DNA of 64,000 nucleotides from an uncultured Oscillospiraceae bacterium (GTDB lineage: Bacteria; Bacillota; Clostridia; Oscillospirales; Acutalibacteraceae). This document shows, in pieces, positions 34,379 to 41,761 of this stretch. Position numbers and translations under genes: made by a program. Within the stretch, counting starts at the first letter, position 1; every line of letters begins with the position of its first letter. The stretch covers positions 7,704 through 71,703 of the forward strand of contig UQKB01000009.1 in NCBI GenBank assembly GCA_900541565.1, written 5' to 3'. The notes below the pieces were generated by a model that had not been told where the DNA came from, searched no databases, and saw only the letters and a list, made by a program, of their open reading frames with translations.

Positions 34379-34470
34379 ATGGCAAAAAAATAAGCGCTTG
34401 TGGAACGGTTTACTCCTTCTCTTGCAAAAGACAGGAAAGGAATTTAAAGCATAAAGGAGTTGTGTTATGA
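34379..34470 (+). other. Minigene MAKK with A7 slippery run leading into the ABC transporter
   Basis: A very good site (agagggggag) precedes ATG 34379, but the zero frame is only MAKK-stop (34379-34393). The codons GCA AAA AAA TAA contain the -1 slippery heptamer A AAA AAA directly before the stop. After a -1 shift the frame continues for 26 codons (ISACGTVYSFSCKRQ and on) and ends at TGA 34468-34470, overlapping the ABC start codon as ATGA. It may be a 30-residue leader made by frameshifting or transcript slippage, a decayed gene, or chance. Confidence 0.4.
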
Positions 34471-35174
34471 AATTTATTATCAGACATCTTTCAAAACATT
34501 TTGAAAAAAAGCAAGTTCTTATAGATGTGGATTTTACATTTGAAAGCGGGAAAATTTATGGACTTTTAGGCCGAAACGGAGCCGGTAAAACCACACTGTT
34601 TAATTGCCTGAACCGCGATATAAAGGCAGACAGTGGTGAATTTTACCTGGAAGAAAAAAACAGCAGGCGTAAAGTAAAGCCAGAGGATGTCGGCTATGTG
34701 CTTTCCACCCCAACCGTGCCGGAATTCCTTACCGGAAGGGAATTTTTAAAATTCTTTATAGAAATTAATGAAAAAAGCCTTCGGCAGCTCAAGCCGATTG
34801 ACGCTTATTTTGAAGAGATGCATATTGCTGTGGAAGACCGGGACAAGCTTTTAAAGGATTACTCCCATGGTATGAAGAACAAAATGCAGATGCTGATTAA
34901 CATCATTGCACAACCCAATATTTTGCTTTTAGATGAGCCGCTGACTTCTCTGGATGTAGTAGTAGCGGAAGAAATGAAACAGCTGCTTCGTTCCCTCAAG
35001 GAAGGGCGCGTTACAATTTTCTCTACCCATATTATGGATTTGGCATTGGATCTGTGCGATAAGATCGTACTGCTAAACCACGGGGTGCTGGAGGCGGTGG
35101 ATAAGGCTGATTTGGATAATCAGGAATTCAAAGAGAAAATTATTGCCGCCTTGCGGGAGGATTATGATGTATAA
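34467..35174 (+). CDS. ABC transporter ATP-binding protein
   Basis: A 235-residue ABC ATPase with Walker A GRNGAGKTTL (36-45), signature YSHGMKNKMQ in place of the usual LSGGQ, Walker B NILLLDEPLTSLD and switch His in STHIMD. The degenerate signature is typical of two-component exporters with large integral permeases of this type. ataaaggag precedes the ATG. The permease gene overlaps its 3' end by 8 bases. Confidence 0.93.
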   Translation: MKFIIRHLSKHFEKKQVLIDVDFTFESGKIYGLLGRNGAGKTTLFNCLNRDIKADSGEFYLEEKNSRRKVKPEDVGYVLSTPTVPEFLTGREFLKFFIEINEKSLRQLKPIDAYFEEMHIAVEDRDKLLKDYSHGMKNKMQMLINIIAQPNILLLDEPLTSLDVVVAEEMKQLLRSLKEGRVTIFSTHIMDLALDLCDKIVLLNHGVLEAVDKADLDNQEFKEKIIAALREDYDV

Positions 35175-36738
35175 AACGTTTAAAATTTCTTTTTCTCTTA
35201 AAAATACATACCGGGTTAACAGCATTTTATACTCTTTAAAGCAGATTCCGCTGCTCAAAAAACTACTGCCGGAAAGTCTGTACAAGGTAACGGAATTGAA
35301 AATTTTTGGAAATATTCTTTCTATTGGCTGGGAAGTGCTTTCCACCTTTATAGGCAAATTTATCTATTTAGCCACTATGGTGGCAGGTGCAGGTATACTT
35401 TATAAAAGTGTGCCGCAAGCGCAGCTGTTTTTACATATACTTGTCTTTTTAAGCTTCATTGGGGCGTTTATGCATACCTACATGTTTAATCCTGGGCGGG
35501 ATAAGTATTACGCAATCCTTCTTATGCGCATAGACGCAAGAAACTATACGCTGGTAAATTACGGCTATACGCTTTTAAAGGTTGCAATTGGTTTTTTGCC
35601 GTTTACTGTCTTATTTGGTTTCTTTAGAGGGGTTCCGCTTTGGCTGTGTTTATTGGCTCCATTGTTTATCGTGGGGTTAAAAGCTACAATGGCCGCTGTT
35701 TGTCTGCTCTATTATGAAAAAACGGGGAAAACGACAAATGAAAATATGCCGGGCAGGTGCAAATGGCTTACCGCCGGACTGCTTTTGGCTGCGGCTTATG
35801 GGCTTCCCGCAGTGAACTTTACGCTTCCAATAGCTGCTGTGACGGTTGTTATGGTGATATTTATATTATCCGGTGCGTTTTCTTTACGCAAGATCCGCTC
35901 CTTTTCGGCATATCGGGAAATGTATCAGCAGTTGTTGGTACAATCCATGCATCAGATGGACAATGCACAGCAGCTGTCGCGGCAGACGACCCAGAAGGCA
36001 ATTTCTACAAAGGCCGGTATTACAAGCAACAGAAAGGGCTTTGAATATTTAAACGAGCTGTTTATTAAAAGGCACCAAAAAATTCTTTGGAGCGCCTCCA
36101 AACGGATTGCCGCAGTGTGCCTGTTTTTGGTGTTGGGGGTGCTGCTGGCCTTTTATCTGGCTCCGGAAATCAAAGAAAAAACAAACGAAATGCTGTTGTC
36201 TCTTTTGCCGTACTTTGTGTTTATTATGTATGCAATCAACCGCGGCACGGGTTTTACAAAAGCGCTGTTTATGAACTGTGACCACAGCCTTTTGACCTAT
36301 TCCTTTTATAAGCAGCCCAGGTTTATCCTAAAGCTGTTCCAAATTCGGCTGCGTGAAATCATAAAGATCAACCTTCTTCCGGCGCTGGTTATTGGTGCCG
36401 GGTTGGATGCGTTGCTTTATTTTTCCGGTGGTACAGACCACCCGTTGGATTATGCGGTCCTGTTTATTTCTATTCTTTGCATGAGCATATTTTTTTCTGT
36501 GCATTATCTTACCATTTATTATCTATTGCAGCCTTACAATGCGGGAACCGAAATGAAAAGCGGAACGTATCAGCTGGTACTTTCGGCAACGTATTTGGTT
36601 TGCTTTTTTATGATGCAGGTTAAGATGGCTATCGTTCTATTTGGTCTGATGACCATTGTATTTTGTTTGTTATATTGTCTGGTAGCCTGTATATTGATTT
36701 ATCGCTTTGCGCCGCAAACCTTTCGTTTGCGCACATAA
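35167..36738 (+). CDS. ABC exporter permease, large integral membrane protein
   Basis: A 523-residue membrane protein with about twelve hydrophobic segments and a long polar stretch in the middle (about residues 255-310). ATG 35167 is chosen because gggagg lies 6 bases upstream. ATG 35164 is also possible. No soluble domain or catalytic motif is seen. Together with the overlapping ATPase it forms a two-gene exporter of unknown cargo, and such pairs export peptides, drugs or lipids. The family is not one I can name with certainty. Confidence 0.8.
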   Translation: MYKTFKISFSLKNTYRVNSILYSLKQIPLLKKLLPESLYKVTELKIFGNILSIGWEVLSTFIGKFIYLATMVAGAGILYKSVPQAQLFLHILVFLSFIGAFMHTYMFNPGRDKYYAILLMRIDARNYTLVNYGYTLLKVAIGFLPFTVLFGFFRGVPLWLCLLAPLFIVGLKATMAAVCLLYYEKTGKTTNENMPGRCKWLTAGLLLAAAYGLPAVNFTLPIAAVTVVMVIFILSGAFSLRKIRSFSAYREMYQQLLVQSMHQMDNAQQLSRQTTQKAISTKAGITSNRKGFEYLNELFIKRHQKILWSASKRIAAVCLFLVLGVLLAFYLAPEIKEKTNEMLLSLLPYFVFIMYAINRGTGFTKALFMNCDHSLLTYSFYKQPRFILKLFQIRLREIIKINLLPALVIGAGLDALLYFSGGTDHPLDYAVLFISILCMSIFFSVHYLTIYYLLQPYNAGTEMKSGTYQLVLSATYLVCFFMMQVKMAIVLFGLMTIVFCLLYCLVACILIYRFAPQTFRLRT

Positions 36739-36758
36739 TTATTTCAATCTGACAAACA

Positions 36759-36801
36759 CAACGCTGCGCCCGACTGCTATCGGCAATCGGGCGCAGCGTT
36801 G
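36759..36801. terminator. Strong GC-rich hairpin between convergent genes
   Basis: CAACGCTGCGCCCGA (36759-36773) pairs with TCGGGCGCAGCGTTG (36787-36801), a perfect 15-bp stem between the ABC permease and the HMA gene. T-runs are weak, but position suggests a shared terminator. Confidence 0.7.
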
Positions 36802-36814
36802 CAATATGGCGGTT

Positions 36815-37072
36815 TTATCTTTTTAAAGAAGAAAAAAGCCCCTTTTTTTGATAAGGCTCGCTTGTAACAGAAAGCACGCAATATCCCGTAGAATCAATTG
36901 CGGCTTTCAGCGCCTGTTCGTCAATGGGATGTTCTGTAAGAATAACCGTCTGCTTTTTACCATGAGAAGAGCTGACTTTTTTTACAGGAAAGGCCTTCCG
37001 AACAGCGTCGTTTACATGTGCCTCGCACATACCGCATTGCATGCCGTCAATCCTAACGGTGTATTTTATCAT
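36815..37072 (-). CDS. Heavy-metal-associated (HMA) domain protein
   Basis: An 85-residue protein: an HMA ferredoxin-like fold with the metal-binding CxxC at Cys13 and Cys16 (DGMQCGMCEAHV), then SSHGKKQTVILTEHPIDEQALKAAIDSTGY and a basic tail. It resembles copper chaperones, but the GMQCGMC variant is common in small proteins located near ferrous iron transport genes in Clostridia. Its promoter carries the palindrome found at the flavodoxin operon, which points to iron or another metal as signal and away from CsoR control. aaggaggg precedes the ATG. Confidence 0.87.
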   Translation of the reverse strand: MIKYTVRIDGMQCGMCEAHVNDAVRKAFPVKKVSSSHGKKQTVILTEHPIDEQALKAAIDSTGYCVLSVTSEPYQKKGLFSSLKR

Positions 37073-37149
37073 TTTCTATCCCTCCTTCAGATTACGATGC
37101 ATATCATTTTTATAGCCTGCAAATTCCTTTGACAGGAGTTCTCATAATC

Positions 37150-37197
37150 GGTTAGTTTTAACTAATTAATTATAGCATGTTTTTTACCCTGCGTCAA
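37150..37197 (-). promoter_or_regulatory. HMA gene promoter with shared palindromic operator
   Basis: On the minus strand TTGACG (37197-37192), 17-base spacer, TATAAT (37174-37169), then one base and the palindrome at 37167-37150, which on the plus strand reads GGTTAGTT-TT-AACTAATT. It matches operator 1 of the flavodoxin operon at 16 of 18 positions and covers the transcription start. Confidence 0.7.
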
Positions 37198-37261
37198 TTA
37201 CAGGTGTTATCTGTAGAGCCACGCCTTCGAATGGGAGGAATATAAATTTAAATACTGGGTA

Positions 37262-37289
37262 TTGACATTTGGAAAAGGTGTGATATAAT
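37262..37289 (+). promoter_or_regulatory. Sigma-A promoter for the Nim-like/MATE operon
   Basis: TTGACA (37262-37267), 16-base spacer, TATAAT (37284-37289). It is divergent from the HMA promoter, with 64 bases between the two -35 boxes. The 376-base gap 37073-37448 holds both promoters, the leader peptide and the attenuator. Confidence 0.75.
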
Positions 37290-37298
37290 ATAGCGAAA

Positions 37299-37337
37299 AT
37301 GAATCGCAAGTTTTGCTTGCCGCCGGGTAAGCTTTGA
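37299..37337 (+). CDS. Candidate 12-residue leader peptide with Pro-Pro-Gly
   Basis: ATG 37299 opens MNRKFCLPPGKL and ends at TGA 37335-37337, which overlaps the first bases of the terminator stem that follows. The ATG lies about 10 bases after the -10 box, so it would be at the very 5' end of the transcript, and no ribosome site is seen. PPG is a known ribosome-pausing motif. Position, length and overlap fit a translational attenuator. Coding is inferred. Confidence 0.5.
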   Translation: MNRKFCLPPGKL

Positions 37338-37391
37338 AGCATTGATTTCGTATCGTTAGGCCGTTGGAGATACGAAAATCAATGCTTTTTT
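37337..37391 (+). terminator. Leader terminator (attenuator) before the Nim-like gene
   Basis: AAGCATTGATTTCGTATC (37337-37354) pairs with the 19-base arm at 37369-37387 with one bulged A, 14-base loop, then T6. It lies 58 bases before the first gene. An alternative upstream hairpin pairs GCAAG (37306-37310) with CTTGC (37316-37320) inside the leader frame. Confidence 0.8.
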
Positions 37392-37448
37392 CTATCGGCG
37401 ACACTTTACACATATCATGTGCAAGCATTTTATAAGGAGATGGATTTT

Positions 37449-37952
37449 ATGTTTCGAAATATGCGGCGAAAAAAACAGGCTTTATCACAGGAGGACTGCA
37501 AGACGATTTTGGACCGCTGTACTTCCGGTGTCCTTGCTTTGTCTGGTGATGATGGTTATCCCTATGCGGTGCCCATCAGCTATGTGTATGACGGAAAAAA
37601 GATTTATTTCCATAGTGCCAAAAGCGGACATAAACTGGATGCCATCCGCCAAAACCCAAAGGCCTCTTTTTGTGTTATTGCACAGGATCAGGTCATACCG
37701 GAGGAATATACGACCTGTTTTCAAAGTGTGGTTGTGTTTGGAACCATCCGGATTTTGGAGGAAAAAGCGGAGAAGCGCGCAGCGATTGAACGGTTGGCAG
37801 TTAAATACGCGCCGAAAGATACGGCTGAAAACCGGCAAAAAGCTATTGAGCGTGAATGGAACGCTCTGTGTATGCTGGAGATGATGCCGGAACATATATC
37901 GGGAAAAGAATCACGTAAGCTGGCGCAAAACCGGCGTATAACACAACAATAG
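37449..37952 (+). CDS. Nim-like pyridoxamine 5'-phosphate oxidase family flavoprotein
   Basis: A 167-residue split-barrel flavin-binding protein of the Nim (nitroimidazole-resistance-like) group. Landmarks are MRRKKQALSQEDCKTIL, GVLALSGDDGYPYAVPISYVYDGKKIYFHSAKSGHKLDAI and a central VVVFGTIRIL. It probably binds FMN. Real Nim enzymes reduce nitroimidazoles, but most relatives have no proven substrate. ATG 37449 follows aaggag at nine bases. It stands between an attenuator and a MATE pump, which suggests a drug- or redox-responsive unit. Confidence 0.87.
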   Translation: MFRNMRRKKQALSQEDCKTILDRCTSGVLALSGDDGYPYAVPISYVYDGKKIYFHSAKSGHKLDAIRQNPKASFCVIAQDQVIPEEYTTCFQSVVVFGTIRILEEKAEKRAAIERLAVKYAPKDTAENRQKAIEREWNALCMLEMMPEHISGKESRKLAQNRRITQQ

Positions 37953-37991
37953 AAAAGCATAACCTGCCGGGGGTGTTTGATTGTGCAGTAG

Positions 37992-38025
37992 GCCCATGTA
38001 GCACAACATGGGGCTGTTATTTTTG
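37992..38025 (+). terminator. Small hairpin with T-run before the MATE gene
   Basis: GCCCATGT (37992-37999) pairs with ACATGGGGC (38006-38014, one bulged G), followed by TGTTATTTTT. It may limit read-through into the MATE gene. Confidence 0.5.
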
Positions 38026-38037
38026 CAGGAGGTTTTT

Positions 38038-39366
38038 ATGATGAGCTCAAAATGTTTTCGGGATTTTGCAAAGTATGCATCCCTGAATGTAATGGGGATG
38101 ATCGGGCTGTCCTGCTACATATTGGCCGATACCTTTTTTGTCTCAAAAGGCCTTGGCACAAATGGCTTAACAGCTTTAAATTTGGCAATCCCCATTTATA
38201 GTTTTATTCACGGAAGCGGGCTTATGATTGGCATGGGCGGCGGCACCAAGTATTCCATCCAGAAAAGCCAGAAAAATCACGAGGCTGCAAACCGCATTTT
38301 TACCAATGCGGTCTGCCTTGCCGCCGTTTTTGCCGCTTTCTTTGTGCTGGTTGGGATTTTCTTTTCCGGTACAATCATTTCGCTGTTCGGTGCAAACGAC
38401 AGCGTGTTTGATATGTCTAAAACCTATTTACAAGTGATTTTGCTGTTTGCTCCCGCCTTTTTAATGAATAATGTGTTGCTTTGCTTTGTGCGTAACGACG
38501 GTGCGCCGCAGCTTTCCATGGCGGCGATGATCGGTGGCAGCCTGTCAAACGTGGTGCTGGACTGGGTCTTTATCTTTCCCTGCCAGATGGGGATTTTCGG
38601 CGCGGTTTTCGCCACAGGCTTAGCACCAATCATCAGTATGCTGATTTTGTCGCCCCATTTTATCCGTAAAAAAAATCAATTTCATTTTACAAAATGCAAG
38701 CCTAAGGGCAAGCTGTTTGCCGGGATTCTTTCCAGTGGTATTCCCTCGCTGGTTACGGAAGTGTCCTCCGGTGTTGTAATGATTGTGTTTAACTCCATCA
38801 TTCTGCATCTGGAGGGGAATGTAGGGGTTGCGGCCTACGGTGTTATCGCCAACCTGTCTTTGGTGGTTATCGCAATTTATACCGGCATTGCGCAGGGGAT
38901 TCAGCCCATTATCAGCCGGAATTATGGTGTGAAGAACCTCGGCAATGTGCATGCTACAATGCGATATGCGCTGATCACCATGCTGCTTTTTTCCGTTGTA
39001 ATCTATATGGTGGTACTTTTTGGCGCTTGGCAAATTGCAGATATTTTCAACAGTGAACAAAACGCCATGCTGCAAAACATTGCCACAGAAGGCTTGCGCC
39101 TGTACTTTACCGCCTGTCCGTTTGCCGGGTTTAATGTAATCATTTCCATGTACTTTACCTCTACCGAACGGCCGCGGCCCGCCCATGTCATTTCCATTTT
39201 GCGTGGCTTTCTCGTTATCATTCCCATGGCGTTTCTGCTTTCGTGGATTGGAAAAATACATGGTGTATGGTGTGCGTTCCCTGCAACGGAGTTGCTGGTA
39301 GCCGTGATTGGGCTGTTGTTCTTTGCTTGCATCAGGAAAAGCCGAAAAGAAGTGCAGTGTGAATAA
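38038..39366 (+). CDS. MATE family efflux transporter
   Basis: A 442-residue polytopic membrane protein with about twelve helices arranged as two similar halves, in the NorM/DinF-like MATE superfamily. The N-terminal FAKYASLNVMGMIGLSCYILADTFFVSKGLG is typical, as is GIFGAVFATGLAPIISM in the middle. These pumps use sodium or proton gradients to export cationic drugs. aggagg lies 5 bases before ATG 38038, and ATG 38041 is equally possible. It lies 85 bases after the Nim-like gene and is likely in the same operon. Confidence 0.92.
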   Translation: MMSSKCFRDFAKYASLNVMGMIGLSCYILADTFFVSKGLGTNGLTALNLAIPIYSFIHGSGLMIGMGGGTKYSIQKSQKNHEAANRIFTNAVCLAAVFAAFFVLVGIFFSGTIISLFGANDSVFDMSKTYLQVILLFAPAFLMNNVLLCFVRNDGAPQLSMAAMIGGSLSNVVLDWVFIFPCQMGIFGAVFATGLAPIISMLILSPHFIRKKNQFHFTKCKPKGKLFAGILSSGIPSLVTEVSSGVVMIVFNSIILHLEGNVGVAAYGVIANLSLVVIAIYTGIAQGIQPIISRNYGVKNLGNVHATMRYALITMLLFSVVIYMVVLFGAWQIADIFNSEQNAMLQNIATEGLRLYFTACPFAGFNVIISMYFTSTERPRPAHVISILRGFLVIIPMAFLLSWIGKIHGVWCAFPATELLVAVIGLLFFACIRKSRKEVQCE

Positions 39367-39465
39367 AATATCGTCATCAGCCCGCAATTCGTAAACGGCA
39401 TCCTAAGCATTAAGAAAATTTCCAAACGTACAAAATAGTTGTACAATTAAGCCTGTAAAGAAAAA

Positions 39466-39500
39466 ATAAACACAAAGTTTTGTGTAAACTTTGTGTTTAT
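39466..39500 (+). terminator. AT-rich hairpin after the MATE gene
   Basis: ATAAACACAAAGTTT (39466-39480) and AAACTTTGTGTTTAT (39486-39500) form a perfect 15-bp stem with a 5-base loop. Confidence 0.6.
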
Positions 39501-39586
39501 ACAGCCCTGACAGATTGATTCTTCTCTTTACCGTCCTGTAAAACTATAATAGATTTGTAAAAATAAAACGGAAGGGGCCAGAAAAC

Positions 39587-40099
39587 ATGGCGCAGATGAT
39601 TGCGTATTTTTCCCGTGCGGGAAATAACTATGTAAATGGACAAATCAAAAACCTTTCGATTGGTAATACGGAAATTGCCGCAAAAATGATCCAGGAGCAG
39701 ACAAAGGCCGATTTATTTAAAATCGATCCAATCGTTCCGTATTCCTCGGATTATTCCGTATGCATCGAAGAGGCACGGCAAGATCAGATGCGGGGCGCCC
39801 GGCCAGAGCTGAAACGCTATCCTGAAGATTTAAATGCATACGATGTCATTTATCTGGGGTATCCGAACTATTGGGGAACCATGCCGATGGCAGTCTTTAC
39901 ATTTCTTGAAAAATTTGATTTTTCAGGTAAGACCATCCGTCCCTTCTGTACGCATGAGGGCAGCGGAATGGGGAGCAGTAAAAAGGATATTTCGCGCCTT
40001 TGTCCGGGGGCTGTTGTAAAAAACGGGCTGGAACTTCATGGGGCAAGGGTAACAGAAGCGAAAGCTGCAATCCGAAAGTGGCTTCAGTCAGATACCTGA
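39587..40099 (+). CDS. Flavodoxin-like protein
   Basis: A 170-residue flavodoxin-fold protein. The N-terminal loop AYFSRAGNNYVNG is a variant of the FMN phosphate-binding loop, and LGYPNYWGTMPMAVFTFLEKFDFSGKTIRPFCTHEGSGMGSS is the characteristic central part of flavodoxin-like NAD(P)H oxidoreductase partners. ggaagggg precedes the ATG. A TATAAT lies at 39545-39550 but I see no clear -35 box. Downstream are a cupin and a CMD-family protein, a set often linked to oxidative or electrophile stress. The substrate is unknown. Confidence 0.88.
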   Translation: MAQMIAYFSRAGNNYVNGQIKNLSIGNTEIAAKMIQEQTKADLFKIDPIVPYSSDYSVCIEEARQDQMRGARPELKRYPEDLNAYDVIYLGYPNYWGTMPMAVFTFLEKFDFSGKTIRPFCTHEGSGMGSSKKDISRLCPGAVVKNGLELHGARVTEAKAAIRKWLQSDT

Positions 40100-40168
40100 T
40101 TTTTACAGCCGACCAGATAAAGCCTACATGCAATCGATATATCATACCGTATGAAAAGGAGTGGTTTT

Positions 40169-40591
40169 ATGAAAGCAAAAGAACTTGGCGTATTTCCCAC
40201 GGGAGAGAAAAACACGGCCTTTGCAGAGTTTTTTACAGGACAAAGCTATTTGAACATGCTGACCACCGAAGGCGTGGCCATTGGCAATGTAACATTTGAA
40301 CCGGGCTGCCGGAATAACTGGCATATCCATCATAAGGGCGGTCAGATTCTTTTGGTTACTGCCGGAAGAGGCTATTATCAGGAGTGGGGCAAGCCTGCAC
40401 AGGCATTGCATCCCGGCGATGTTGTGCAAATTCCGCCAGAAGTCAAGCATTGGCATGGAGCCGCACAGGACAGCTGGTTTGCACACCTGGCAATTGAAGT
40501 CCCTGCTGAAGGTGCTTCCAATGAATGGCTGGAGCCGGTCAGTGACGATGCATATCAAAAACTAAATAACGGGGAAGGAGATACTCAATGA
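40169..40591 (+). CDS. Cupin domain protein
   Basis: A 140-residue single-domain cupin. The metal-binding motif 1 is WHIHHKGGQILLVTAGRGYYQEWG and motif 2 is HPGDVVQIPPEVKHWHGA, giving His ligands for a divalent metal. The ATG at 40169 has aaaaggag upstream and fits the family better than the longer frame. Its stop overlaps the next ATG by four bases, so the cupin and the CMD protein are translationally coupled. This pairing is common in Clostridia and Bacteroidia, often annotated as carboxymuconolactone decarboxylase-associated, without a proven reaction. Confidence 0.9.
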   Translation: MKAKELGVFPTGEKNTAFAEFFTGQSYLNMLTTEGVAIGNVTFEPGCRNNWHIHHKGGQILLVTAGRGYYQEWGKPAQALHPGDVVQIPPEVKHWHGAAQDSWFAHLAIEVPAEGASNEWLEPVSDDAYQKLNNGEGDTQ

Positions 40592-40908
40592 AACAGGTAA
40601 CAGCAGGGCGCGACGCTCTGGGAGAGTTTGCGCCTAAATTTGCAGAACTGAATGACGACGTGTTGTTTGGGCAGATATGGTCCAGGGAAGATAAGCTTTC
40701 TCCACGCGACAGAAGTCTGGTCACGGTTACAGCCCTGGTATCCAGCGGAATTTTAGACAGTTCTCTGCAATACCATATCCACACGGCAAAGGAAAACGGC
40801 GTAACAAAAGAAGAAATGGTAGAGATCCTGACACAGCTGGCATTTTACGCGGGCTGGCCCAAGGCTTGGGCTGCGTTTCGCATGGCAAAAGAAGTTTATG
40901 AAAATTGA
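40588..40908 (+). CDS. Carboxymuconolactone decarboxylase (CMD) family protein
   Basis: A 106-residue all-helical CMD-family protein: LSPRDRSLVTVTALVSSGI, then LQYHIHTAKENGVTKEEMVEILTQLAFYAGWPKAWAAF. The Cys-x2-Cys of AhpD-type members is absent (SSLQYHIH), so it is not a peroxidase of that kind. True decarboxylase function is doubtful in an anaerobe. It is coupled to the cupin upstream. Confidence 0.9.
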   Translation: MKQVTAGRDALGEFAPKFAELNDDVLFGQIWSREDKLSPRDRSLVTVTALVSSGILDSSLQYHIHTAKENGVTKEEMVEILTQLAFYAGWPKAWAAFRMAKEVYEN

Positions 40909-41043
40909 CAGAGGCAGACTTTTATTCTGACCTGTACTGCAGCGTTGGATCAGGGGAAAAGCTTTTTCTTCCTCCCATTATGACCCAGACACTGTCAAAT
41001 GGTTTATAAGCTTTGTAAAATAAGTTTTGTGCAGTAAAAAGAT

Positions 41044-41083
41044 AAACAGGCGCCCGGTCTTTTACAGCGGGCGCCTGTTTTTT
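41044..41083. terminator. Bidirectional terminator between convergent operons
   Basis: AAACAGGCGCCCG (41044-41056) pairs with CGGGCGCCTGTTT (41068-41080), then TTT. It ends the CMD operon (+) and the large glycan operon (-), whose last stop codon is 12 bases away. Confidence 0.85.
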
Positions 41084-41092
41084 CTATTCAAT

Positions 41093-41761
41093 TCAAAATC
41101 CTTCGTTTTTTTCTGTTTTCAGCAGGTTTGCAAGATCGGAAAAACAAGTCAAACTCCCAATCGGCTTATAAAAAGATGCCTCCGTTTCATTTTGAAATCC
41201 CCAACCATAAAGAGCCGCGACAAAATCCATTGGAATGCTTTGTGCTCCCTGTCCGTCAAAGGCGCTGTCGCCTACTAGCAGACTTTTTTCCGGATGAATA
41301 TTTGTACACCGGCAGGCTGCTTTTAGCAGGTCGCTTTTCTTTTCATTCCCTTTATAGGCGCACACGGCGTCAAAAAGCCCGTCTATCTGATTTGTGCGGA
41401 GCATGTCATAAATAAATTGCTCATGCTTTAATGTTGCAACGGCCAGCAGCAGCCCCATCCTTTTTAATTGTAACAATGTCTGTTGAACCCCCTCATAAAG
41501 CGGGGCGGGCAGGTCTTTTCCTTTCTTTGCATATAACGTGCGGTAGTTTGCAACGGCATGGGGGAGCAGTTGCTGCGGCATGTCCGGCCATAAGCGCAGA
41601 AAACCCTCTTCCAGCGAAGCGCCGATTACACCGAAAAAATCTTCTCGGTGCAGGCGGGGTGCAAACCCCATAGAGGCGGCAGTCGTGTTATAGCAATATC
41701 GAATACCGGGGGATGTATCCGCCAACGTTCCGTCATAATCAAAGATGATCAGTTTCTTCAC
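41093..41761 (-). CDS. HAD-family phosphatase (phosphoglycolate-phosphatase-like)
   Basis: A 222-residue HAD hydrolase: motif I FDYDGTLADTSPG with Asp8 and Asp10, motif II VATLKHEQF, motif III lysine in AYKGNEKKSDLL and motif IV VGDSAFDGQGAQ. The cap is of the small helical type seen in Gph and PpaX. It starts with GTG and overlaps the preceding glycosyltransferase gene by 23 bases, so it belongs to the same operon. There it could dephosphorylate a sugar-acid phosphate before CMP activation, as KdsC-type phosphatases do. That assignment is inference. Confidence 0.88.
   Translation of the reverse strand: MKKLIIFDYDGTLADTSPGIRYCYNTTAASMGFAPRLHREDFFGVIGASLEEGFLRLWPDMPQQLLPHAVANYRTLYAKKGKDLPAPLYEGVQQTLLQLKRMGLLLAVATLKHEQFIYDMLRTNQIDGLFDAVCAYKGNEKKSDLLKAACRCTNIHPEKSLLVGDSAFDGQGAQSIPMDFVAALYGWGFQNETEASFYKPIGSLTCFSDLANLLKTEKNEGF

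Noticed and set aside
37290-37391. Leader of the Nim-like gene as a known riboswitch
   Set aside because: I could match it to no class whose conserved core I know (for example fluoride, guanidine, preQ1, SAM). The short frame ending at the terminator stem explains the region better. A covariance-model search would settle it.
40588-40908. CMD-family protein as an AhpD-type peroxidase
   Set aside because: The Cys-x2-Cys active site is missing, the matching segment reading SSLQYHIH.
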